Shown: piece by piece, positions 5,778 through 11,020 of the stretch
Layout of the letters: every line of letters starts with the position of its first letter
Numbering within the stretch: the first letter of the stretch is position 1
Assembly (NCBI GenBank): GCA_036491235.1
Contig: DASXCK010000390.1
Location: 1-11,020 of the forward strand
Direction of reading: 5' to 3'
Length of the DNA stretch: 11,020 bases
DNA from: JAVDCA01 sp036491235
GTDB taxonomy: Bacteria; Pseudomonadota; Alphaproteobacteria; Rhizobiales; Xanthobacteraceae
Notes under the pieces: generated by a model
What the model saw: only the letters and a program-made list of their open reading frames with translations
What the model was told of the DNA's origin: nothing
The model's database searches: none
Made by a program: the position numbers and the translations under genes

Positions 5778-6632
5778 TTAACGACGATCTTCCCGCGACG
5801 CGGCACCGGTGGTCTCGCTCGGCCGATTCTTGCCCTCGTTCATCGCTGCGCTGCGGTCGGGCACCTTCATCGGATTGTTGCCCTTGATCGCGGTCGGCGC
5901 TTGCGAGCTGCGCAAGTTCGGGTTCGAGGTGCTCTCCCTGACCCTCATCGGGTTGTTGCCCTTGAGCGCGGTCGCGTGCCCTTCGGCGCGCAGGTTCGGA
6001 TTGTGGCTGGTCCCATAGTCTTTCATGGGATTGTTGCCTTGGAGCACAGTGCGCGTCTGCGCGTCGGTCCGTGACCCGTTGGTGGCGTTGGCGCCGGCGC
6101 GCGCGCCTCTGCTCTCGGTGCGAACATCCGCTCCTGTGCGTGCACCTTCTCGGATGCGGGCATCAGCTCCCGTGCGGACACCTTCTCGCGTCCGGATATC
6201 GGCTTCAGCGCCAACACCTTCTCGCGTGCGGAAATCGGCTCCGCCACGCACATCGGCGCCATAACCATAACCGCGTGAATAGCCGGTGGTGACGCCTTCG
6301 GAATAGCTCTCGCCCGGCGCATAGCCATATTCGTCGTCCTCGCCATAGGTGGCGTAGCCCGGGCCGCGCGGCCCGATCCGCCCACCGAGCGCCAGAAACT
6401 CGCGGCTCGCAAATCCGACGGTGCGACCGAACGCGACGCGGCACCAAGTGCCCTCGCAACCCATGACATCGATCGGCGCGCCCTGCGGCATGGCGGTGAC
6501 GACCGGATACTCGACGCCGGGCCCGGCGCGCAGGTTGACCGACTCCTGAACCACGGCAGGGGCAGCAAGTGCAAAGCCCGTCGAAAGGACGAGCAGACCG
6601 GCGCCCGTCAGCAGTTTACTCTTGAACGTCAT
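5778..6632 (-). CDS. Secreted SH3-domain protein with 12- and 26-residue tandem repeats
   Basis: A 284-residue exported protein. A Sec signal peptide covers 1-23 (KSK, hydrophobic stretch, cleavage near ALA/AP). A bacterial SH3 domain follows at about 28-81 with the typical VNLRAGPGVEYPVV (32-45); C59 and C64 could form a disulfide. Residues 85-125 are Gly/Tyr/acid-rich. Then come four 12-residue repeats of the form ADxRTREGxRTG, starting at 132, 144, 156 and 168. After that a 26-residue repeat places GNNPM at 199, 225 and 251 and NPNLR at 211 and 237. The tail is polar and charged. Bacterial SH3 domains often bind cell-wall peptides, so a periplasmic wall-associated role is plausible, but function is unknown. 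Start ATG 6632 has GAGGAGG 6 bases upstream. It is divergent from murI, a peptidoglycan-precursor gene, which fits a wall-related role only by position. Confidence 0.85.
   Translation of the reverse strand: MTFKSKLLTGAGLLVLSTGFALAAPAVVQESVNLRAGPGVEYPVVTAMPQGAPIDVMGCEGTWCRVAFGRTVGFASREFLALGGRIGPRGPGYATYGEDDEYGYAPGESYSEGVTTGYSRGYGYGADVRGGADFRTREGVGAEADIRTREGVRTGADARIREGARTGADVRTESRGARAGANATNGSRTDAQTRTVLQGNNPMKDYGTSHNPNLRAEGHATALKGNNPMRVRESTSNPNLRSSQAPTAIKGNNPMKVPDRSAAMNEGKNRPSETTGAASREDRR
5865..6044 (-). repeat. 78-base in-frame tandem repeat (26 residues per unit)
   Basis: The codons for (Q/K)GNNPM(K/R) recur exactly 78 bases apart; on the + strand the CATnGG(A/G)TTGTTGCC motif starts at 5868, 5946 and 6024. 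The region holds two full units plus the beginning of a third. The DNA between the conserved blocks has diverged while the GNNPM and NPNLR blocks are kept, suggesting selection on these short motifs. Confidence 0.88.
6096..6239 (-). repeat. 36-base in-frame tandem repeat (12 residues per unit)
   Basis: Four consecutive units encode ADFRTREGVGAE, ADIRTREGVRTG, ADARIREGARTG and ADVRTESRGARA. On the + strand the blocks ACACCTTCTCGCGTnCGG recur with a 36-base period. Such repeats expand and contract by slippage, so copy number probably varies between strains. Confidence 0.88.
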
Positions 6633-6805
6633 GTCGAACCTCCTCGCTGACGCAGAACCTCCCCGAATGAAAAACGCCGGCTTCTCGCGCCCGTTCCGTC
6701 ACGGGCCGGATTTGCCAAGCTGCCGCGATTTTGAGAAAAACCTCATCACGCGGAGTAATTGATTCGTCCGTATTCCGCATTGCCGCCACAGTTCCCGCTC
6801 CAACC

Positions 6806-7609
6806 ATGGCTCAAGCCGCAATCCTCGTATTCGACTCCGGTCTCGGCGGCCTCACGGTATTCCGCGAGATCGCGGCGGCGCGGCCGGATGCGCGGCTCGT
6901 CTACACGGCGGACGATGCGTTCTTTCCTTACGGCCGACACAGCGAGGCCGCGCTCAACGCGCGCGTCATTCCGCTCATGGGCGAGCTGATCGCGCGCGCC
7001 AAGCCCGACCTCGTCGTGATCGCCTGCAGCACGGCGTCGACGATCGTGCTTCCGCATCTGCGCGAACGCTACACGCTTCCTTTTGTCGGGGTTGTGCCGG
7101 CGATCAAGCCGGCTTGCGCCGCGTCGAAGAGCAAGCGGGTGTCGGTGCTCGGCACCCAGGCGACGGTAAAGCGTGAATACACCATCGAGTTGATCCGCGA
7201 GTTCTCCCAAGGCTGCGACGTGACCCTGATCGGCTCGGCGCGGCTCGCGCCGCTCGCCGAGGCAGCGTTGCGCGCGCAGCCGATCGAGGACGCCGAGATC
7301 GCAGCCGAGATCGCACCGTGCTTTGTCGACGACGGCACGCGCCGCACCGACACGATCGTGCTGGCCTGCACGCACTATCCGCTGCTGCTCGACCGGCTCA
7401 CGCGGCTCGCGCCCTGGCCGGTCGCCTGGGTCGATCCGGCGCCCGCGATCGCGCGGCGCGTGATCGACCTCATCGGCCCGCCACCGGCGGGCGCTGCCGA
7501 TGGGAGCGCGCACGCGCTCTTCACCTCCGGCCAACCGGTCGGATCAGCGCTGGCGGCGACACTTTCCGGCTTTGGAATCAACGCGATGGCCGAGGCGCCG
7601 GCGATTTGA
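6806..7609 (+). CDS. murI: Glutamate racemase
   Basis: A 267-residue cytoplasmic enzyme that interconverts L- and D-glutamate for peptidoglycan synthesis. The family blocks are all present: FDSGLGGLTV (9-18) with D10 and S11, FPYG (40-43), the first catalytic Cys in ACSTAS (C74), and the second in ACTHYPLL (C188, followed by H190). In most homologues the first Cys is followed by Asn (CNT); here it is Ser (CST). ATG 6806 is chosen because the first strand (ILVFDSG) starts within a few residues, as is usual, although no ribosome binding site is visible before it. The frame stays open to a TTG at 6731; those 25 codons do not look like MurI. A possible promoter, TTGAGA (6731-6736) with a weak AGTAAT 17 bases on, would fit translation from 6806. 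It is divergent from the SH3 protein (173-base gap), and rpsD follows 201 bases downstream. Confidence 0.93.
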   Translation: MAQAAILVFDSGLGGLTVFREIAAARPDARLVYTADDAFFPYGRHSEAALNARVIPLMGELIARAKPDLVVIACSTASTIVLPHLRERYTLPFVGVVPAIKPACAASKSKRVSVLGTQATVKREYTIELIREFSQGCDVTLIGSARLAPLAEAALRAQPIEDAEIAAEIAPCFVDDGTRRTDTIVLACTHYPLLLDRLTRLAPWPVAWVDPAPAIARRVIDLIGPPPAGAADGSAHALFTSGQPVGSALAATLSGFGINAMAEAPAI

Positions 7610-7626
7610 CAAAGCCCGGCTTTGTC
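7608..7626 (+). terminator. Short hairpin at the murI stop codon (possible weak terminator)
   Basis: GACAAAGC and GCTTTGTC form a perfect 8-base stem around CCG, overlapping the murI TGA. There is no T-run after it, and the loop is short, so termination is uncertain. Confidence 0.3.
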
Positions 7627-7643
7627 CTTAGAAACCGCCCGTC

Positions 7644-7667
7644 CGCGGGCCTTCTCATAGGCCCGCG
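7644..7667 (+). promoter_or_regulatory. Strong hairpin in the murI-rpsD gap (terminator or rpsD leader structure)
   Basis: CGCGGGCC and GGCCCGCG pair perfectly around TTCTCATA. The 201-base gap 7610-7810 also holds CCCTGACATCAGGG (7725-7738), followed at once by AGGAGG (7740-7745), which sits 65 bases before the rpsD ATG. S4 is a known autoregulator of ribosomal operons in some bacteria by binding structured leaders; whether this leader does so is not known. No confident promoter was identified in the gap. Confidence 0.4.
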
Positions 7668-7810
7668 TGGCGTTTCGCGACCCGCGGCTGGGCCTTGGCG
7701 CTGATTAGGGCCCCTGCCTGTCGTCCCTGACATCAGGGAAGGAGGAGGGCGCGATCCTCTAAATCCGCAACATGATGGCCGGCCAGGTGCCCGCCGCAAC
7801 CGAGGACGCG

Positions 7811-8428
7811 ATGACCAAGCGCAACCAGGCGAAGCACAAGCTCGATCGCCGTATGGGCCAGAACATCTGGGGCCGCCCGAAGAGCCCCGTCAACCGCCGC
7901 GAATACGGCCCCGGCCAGCACGGCCAGCGCCGCAAGGGCAAGGTCTCCGACTACGGCGTGCAGCTGCGCGCCAAGCAGAAGCTCAAGGGCTATTACGCCA
8001 ACATCTCGGAACGGCAATTCCGCGGCATCTACGAGGAAGCGATCCGGATGAAGGGCGACTCGGGCGCCCATCTGATCGCGCTGCTCGAGCGCCGCCTCGA
8101 CGCCGTGGTCTACCGCGCGAAGCTCGTGCCGACGATCTTCGCGGCGCGCCAGTTCGTCAACCACGGCCACATCAAGGTGAACGGCCGCCGGGTCACGATC
8201 CCGAGCTACCGCCTGAAGGTGGGCGAGCTGATCGAGGTCAAGGAAGCGTCGAAGCAGCTCGCGCTGGTGTTGGAAGCGACCGGCCTCCCCGAGCGCGACG
8301 TGCCCGACTACATCGAGGCCGACCACTCGAAGATGACCGCGAAGCTCGCGCGCATCCCGGGGATGACCGAAGTGCCCTACCCGGTCCAGATGGAGCCGCA
8401 TCTGGTGGTCGAGTTTTATTCACGCTGA
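7811..8428 (+). CDS. rpsD: 30S ribosomal protein S4
   Basis: A 205-residue primary 16S rRNA-binding protein that nucleates assembly of the small-subunit body and lines the mRNA entry region. The alphaproteobacterial form is recognisable throughout: MTKRNQAKHKLDRRMGQN at the start, GRPKSPVNRREYGPGQHG, then the S4 RNA-binding domain with LLERRLDAVVYRA (about 93-105) and FVNHGHIKVNGRRV, ending VVEFYSR. Cysteines are absent, as in other non-zinc S4 proteins. Start ATG 7811 is set by homology, with GAGG 5 bases upstream; an in-frame ATG at 7772 would add 13 residues not found in S4. The gene appears monocistronic, with a long structured leader and its own terminator at 8456-8481. Codon use is strongly biased, as expected for a highly expressed gene. 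Confidence 0.97.
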   Translation: MTKRNQAKHKLDRRMGQNIWGRPKSPVNRREYGPGQHGQRRKGKVSDYGVQLRAKQKLKGYYANISERQFRGIYEEAIRMKGDSGAHLIALLERRLDAVVYRAKLVPTIFAARQFVNHGHIKVNGRRVTIPSYRLKVGELIEVKEASKQLALVLEATGLPERDVPDYIEADHSKMTAKLARIPGMTEVPYPVQMEPHLVVEFYSR

Positions 8429-8455
8429 TCCGCGCGACCGCTTCACCTGCAAACG

Positions 8456-8481
8456 CAAAGCCGCCCTTCCGGGCGGCTTTG
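8456..8481 (+). terminator. Rho-independent terminator of rpsD
   Basis: CAAAGCCGCCC and GGGCGGCTTTG form an 11-base perfect stem around TTCC, 27 bases after the rpsD stop, followed by TCTTTT. The A-rich left flank and T-rich right flank also allow some function on the opposite strand. Confidence 0.88.
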
Positions 8482-8513
8482 TCTTTTCCGAGGTCTCATA
8501 TCGACGAAAGAAG

Positions 8514-8670
8514 TCCTCACCCTGAGGTGCGCGCCGTCGGGTCGCGCCGAGCGCGCCCAAGGGCAACTCAGCGAGCTTCGAAGGGCCGCGGCGTCGCCGC
8601 TTCCGCGCGTAGCGCCACGCCTCGGCCGATCATCCTTCGCGGCTCGCGACGCTCGCGCCTCAGGATGACG
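8514..8670. repeat. Dispersed palindromic repeat at the rpsD / grxD junction
   Basis: The left part (8514-8543, with CACCCTGAGGTGCGCG) and the right part (8631-8670, with GCGCCTCAGGATGACGG) are imperfect inverted copies of each other, sharing CCTGAGG/CCTCAGG and a GTCG-rich flank. The interior includes AGCTTCGAAGG. It has the look of the 'CCTGAGG...GGATGACGG' repeats common in Bradyrhizobiaceae (recalled, not searched). It lies between the rpsD terminator and the grxD stop at 8678-8680. Confidence 0.72.
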
Positions 8671-8677
8671 GGTAGAA

Positions 8678-9016
8678 TCAGGTGGCGGCGCTTTCCTTCA
8701 CGGGCACGCCCCTGTCCTTGAACATGCCCTGCAGCTCGCCCGCCTGGAACATCTCGCGCACGATATCGCAGCCGCCGACGAACTCGCCCTTCACGTAGAG
8801 CTGCGGAACGGTCGGCCAGTTCGAGAAATCCTTGATGCCCTGACGCAGCTCGTCGTTCTCAAGGACGTTCAGACCTTTGTAGGGAACGCCCAGGTAGTCC
8901 AGGATCTGCACGATCTGGCCCGAGAAGCCGCACATCGGGAACTGCGGCGTGCCCTTCATGAACAGGACCACGTCGTTGGATTTCACCTCGTTGGCGATGA
9001 ATTGCTCGATGGCCAT
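8678..9016 (-). CDS. grxD: Monothiol CGFS glutaredoxin (Grx4/GrxD type)
   Basis: A 112-residue single-domain glutaredoxin that binds and transfers [2Fe-2S] clusters with glutathione, rather than acting mainly as a disulfide reductase. The CGFS active site is at 29-32, preceded by FMKGTPQFPM (19-28) with the glutathione-contacting Lys. WPTVPQLYVKGEFVGGCDI (67-85) supplies the cis-Pro and the second glutathione site. The length and motifs fit the family exactly. Start ATG 9016 has AAGGA 8 bases upstream. It follows bolA on the same strand after 219 bases; BolA proteins form cluster-bridged heterodimers with CGFS glutaredoxins, so the pair probably works together in iron-sulfur trafficking or iron sensing. 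A promoter in the gap (9148-9176) suggests grxD can also be transcribed on its own. Confidence 0.95.
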   Translation of the reverse strand: MAIEQFIANEVKSNDVVLFMKGTPQFPMCGFSGQIVQILDYLGVPYKGLNVLENDELRQGIKDFSNWPTVPQLYVKGEFVGGCDIVREMFQAGELQGMFKDRGVPVKESAAT

Positions 9017-9147
9017 GACTTCGTCCTTCGTGTCTCAGTTTGCGCGTATCCTTATCGGCGAACCGGTCTCCACCCCCGCTCAAGTCGGGGCGGGCTTTCG
9101 CCGGGATATGCGCTCGGCGGGGTCAAGGTCCGCCTGTGCGAAGCATA

Positions 9148-9176
9148 TATATAGCGCAAAGCGGGATTTCACCCAA
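9148..9176 (-). promoter_or_regulatory. Candidate sigma-70 promoter for grxD
   Basis: Reading the - strand, TTGGGT (9176-9171) and TATATA (9153-9148) are separated by exactly 17 bases. The AT-rich GCTATATATATGC stands out sharply from the GC-rich surroundings. Transcription would start near 9141 and give a leader of about 125 bases before the grxD ATG. The rest of the gap (9017-9235) contains two GC-rich hairpins: CCCGGCGACGCCGGG (9216-9230), just after the bolA stop, and CCCCG/CGGGG in the leader at about 9069-9085. No Fur, Irr or RirA-type box was recognised. Confidence 0.5.
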
Positions 9177-9235
9177 CCCATGCGCCGCAAGGATCCCCTC
9201 CCCGCCGGCAACCATCCCGGCGACGCCGGGCGGTC

Positions 9236-9472
9236 TCAGGCGGCCGGCACGCTCGTCTGCAAAGCCAGCGCGTGCAGGATGCCGCCCATCTGTCCCTTGA
9301 GGGCCGCATAGACGAGCTGGTGCTGCTGTACGCGCGACTTGCCGCGAAAACTCGCCGAGATCACCGTCGCGGCATAGTGGTCGCCGTCGCCCGCGAGATC
9401 GCGGATCGTCACCTCGGCGTCCGGGATGCTCGCCTTGATCAGGCGCTCGATCTCGCGGGCATCCATCGCCAT
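9236..9472 (-). CDS. BolA/IbaG-family protein
   Basis: A 78-residue protein of the BolA family, IbaG/BolA2-like in size. It has GDGDHY (28-33), matching the GDG-S/D-H loop of IbaG whose His can contribute to cluster binding. FRGKSRVQQHQLVYAAL (42-58) is the KH-like core with the family's R-x-x-x-H pattern, and ILHALAL (65-71) carries the conserved C-terminal His (H67). It lies 17 bases after purL and upstream of grxD on the same strand, the order seen in many alphaproteobacteria. It is probably co-transcribed with purL and forms the [2Fe-2S] partner of the CGFS glutaredoxin. Start: ATG 9472 has GGAGA 7 bases upstream; a second ATG two codons later (9466) is also possible. The stop is followed within 10 bases by a GC-rich palindrome. 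Confidence 0.92.
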   Translation of the reverse strand: MAMDAREIERLIKASIPDAEVTIRDLAGDGDHYAATVISASFRGKSRVQQHQLVYAALKGQMGGILHALALQTSVPAA

Positions 9473-9489
9473 GCGGGGGTCTCCTGAAT

Positions 9490-11020
9490 CTATGGTTGAG
9501 CGCCCGCCATATAGGCGGGCAGCCAGCTTTCCGAACGCTCCACCAGGGTCTTGACCAGCATGGGCCGCTCGGAGCCGAGCGTCAACGCATCGCCGCCGGT
9601 GGCCCCGAGCGCCCGCGCCGGCACACCGGCTTTTTGCGCCCGCGCCATGATCTCGGCGGCGCGGCTGGCCACAACCGTCACGACGTAACGGGCCTGATCC
9701 TCGCCGAACCAGAACGCATGGGCGGGCGAAGGTGCAGCGTCGAGTTTGGCGCCGATCCCGGAGGCCATCGCCATCTCGGCGAGCGAGACCGCGAGGCCGC
9801 CGTCCGACAGGTCGTGCACCGCGGTCGCGATCCTCTCCGCGATCAAGGCGCGCACGAAATCGCCGTTGCGCTTCTCGACCGCAAGATCGACCGGCGGCGG
9901 CGCGCCCTCCTCGCGACCGCAGATGTCGCGCAGATAGAGCGACTGGCCGAGCCATCCCGCCGTCTCGCCGATGAGCAGGATCGCGTCGCTCGCGGTCTTG
10001 AAGGCGATCGTCGCCGACTTCTGAAAATCGGCGAGCACGCCGACGCCGCCGATCGTCGGGGTCGGCAGGATTCCGCGGCCGTTGGTCTCGTTGTAGAGCG
10101 ACACGTTGCCGGACACGACCGGGAAGTCGAGCGCCTTGCAGGCTTCGCCGATGCCGCGCACGCAGCCGGCGAACTGGCCCATGATCTCGGGCTTCTCGGG
10201 ATTGCCGAAATTGAGGTTGTCGGTGACGGCGAGCGGCTCAGCACCGACCGCCGTAATGTTGCGCCAGGCTTCCGCCACGGCTTGCTTGCCGCCCTCGAAC
10301 GGATCGGCCTCGCAGTAGCGCGGCGTCACGTCGGCGGTGAGCGCCAGCGCCTTGGGGCCGTCTTTGACGCGCACCACCGCGGCGTCGCCGCCCGGCCGCT
10401 GCACGGTGTTGCCGAGGATCACGTGGTCGTACTGCTCCCACACCCAGCGGCGCGAGCAGAGATCGGGCGTCGCGATGAGCTTCTCCAGCGCATCGGCGTT
10501 CGACATCGGCGGTCTGACGTCGGCGGCGTCGATGACCGGCAGCTTCGGCGTCTCGACGAACGGCCGCTTATATTCCGGCGCCTCGTCGCCGAGCTCCTTG
10601 ATCGGGAGATCAACCATCACGTGGCCGCAATGGCGCACGATGAAACGCTTCGTCGGCGTGGTCTCGCCGACCACCGCAAAATCGAGCCCCCATTTGCGGA
10701 AGATCGCCTCGGCCTCGGCTTCCTTCTCGGGGCGCAGCACCATCAGCATGCGCTCCTGGCTTTCCGAGAGCATCATCTCATAGGCCGTCATACCGTCCTC
10801 GCGGCATGGCACCTTGTCGAGCTCGAGCGTCACGCCGAGGTCGCCTTTGGCGCCCATCTCGACGGCCGAGCAGGTCAGGCCGGCGGCGCCCATGTCCTGG
10901 ATCGCGATGACGCAATCCTTGTGCATGATCTCGAGGCACGCCTCGAGCAGCAGCTTCTCGGCGAACGGATCGCCGACCTGCACGGTCGGCCGCTTCTCCT
11001 CGGCGTCGGCGCCGAACTCG
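9490..11020 (-). CDS. purL: Phosphoribosylformylglycinamidine synthase subunit PurL (3' part; 5' end beyond window)
   Basis: The visible 509 residues are the C-terminal two thirds of the small-type PurL (usually about 735 residues in alphaproteobacteria), which with PurS and PurQ converts FGAR to FGAM using ATP and glutamine in purine synthesis. Family blocks, in order: RPTVQVGDPFAEK at the right edge, IQDMGAAGLTCSAVEMG (about 10905-10850), MMLSESQERMLMV, the ATP-grasp-like second half with TADVTPRYCEADPFEGGKQA, DNLNFGNPEKPEIMGQ, VSGNVSLYNET, PTPTIGGVGVL, and VHDLSDGGLAVSLAEM (about 9820-9770). The frame is open to the edge, so the GTG at 10983 is an internal Val and not a start. The stop is TAG at 9490-9492, and bolA starts 17 bases later, indicating one operon. 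No disruption is seen. Confidence 0.96.
   Translation of the reverse strand, partial: EFGADAEEKRPTVQVGDPFAEKLLLEACLEIMHKDCVIAIQDMGAAGLTCSAVEMGAKGDLGVTLELDKVPCREDGMTAYEMMLSESQERMLMVLRPEKEAEAEAIFRKWGLDFAVVGETTPTKRFIVRHCGHVMVDLPIKELGDEAPEYKRPFVETPKLPVIDAADVRPPMSNADALEKLIATPDLCSRRWVWEQYDHVILGNTVQRPGGDAAVVRVKDGPKALALTADVTPRYCEADPFEGGKQAVAEAWRNITAVGAEPLAVTDNLNFGNPEKPEIMGQFAGCVRGIGEACKALDFPVVSGNVSLYNETNGRGILPTPTIGGVGVLADFQKSATIAFKTASDAILLIGETAGWLGQSLYLRDICGREEGAPPPVDLAVEKRNGDFVRALIAERIATAVHDLSDGGLAVSLAEMAMASGIGAKLDAAPSPAHAFWFGEDQARYVVTVVASRAAEIMARAQKAGVPARALGATGGDALTLGSERPMLVKTLVERSESWLPAYMAGAQP

Noticed and set aside
6740..6800. EcfG-type (GGAAC...GTT) promoter for the SH3 protein on the - strand
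   Set aside because: GGAAC is present but no CGTT follows at 16-17 bases, so the match is only half a site.
7772..7810. Earlier rpsD start giving 13 extra residues
   Set aside because: S4 proteins begin at MTKR; the ATG at 7811 has its own GAGG, and the upstream residues are not S4-like.
9017..9235. Iron-responsive (Irr/RirA/Fur-type) operator before grxD
   Set aside because: It would suit the gene's role, but no matching palindrome was found by eye.

Overview
The window reads as a high-GC chromosomal segment of an alphaproteobacterium, most likely Hyphomicrobiales near Bradyrhizobiaceae or Xanthobacteraceae. The reasons are the form of ribosomal protein S4, the purL-bolA-grxD order, the Rhizobiales-type purB, and several dispersed palindromic repeats of kinds common in those genomes. 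The family placement is inference; no database search was possible. No rRNA, tRNA, CRISPR array, transposase or phage gene was seen.

Left part (1-3511), catabolic/transport cluster: the 3' end of a Bug/TctC-type periplasmic binding protein is followed 37 bases later by a CodA-like amidohydrolase on the same strand. A convergent MHS-type metabolite:H+ symporter and, divergent from it, a MaoC-like hot-dog hydratase come next. Together they suggest uptake and breakdown of a small carboxylate or cyclic amide, but the substrate cannot be read from the sequence. The amidohydrolase has lost two residues that are catalytic in cytosine deaminase.

Middle (3660-7609), mostly housekeeping: a stand-alone CinA C-terminal (PncC-like) protein lies divergent from purB. 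A secreted SH3-domain protein follows; its C-terminal half is built from 12-residue and 26-residue tandem repeats. Divergent from it is murI (glutamate racemase).

Right part (7811-11020): rpsD has a 201-base leader and a clear intrinsic terminator. On the opposite strand purL (5' end beyond the window), bolA and grxD run in that order. BolA and CGFS glutaredoxin form a known [2Fe-2S] partner pair. A 219-base gap before grxD holds a credible promoter.

The most distinctive non-coding feature is the set of palindromic elements. All four convergent gene junctions carry one (1458-1621, 3508-3655, 5656-5746, 8514-8670), and a fifth, different one lies in front of purB (4243-4325). Two copies of a 147/148-base element share outer ends and a 15-base inner inverted repeat while the sequence between is diverged. 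Three genes use a TAG inside the GTAG end of such an element as their stop codon. I see no clear defence or otherwise novel multi-gene system; the points most worth a second look are the repeat/stop-codon arrangement, the altered amidohydrolase and the repeat-built SH3 protein.
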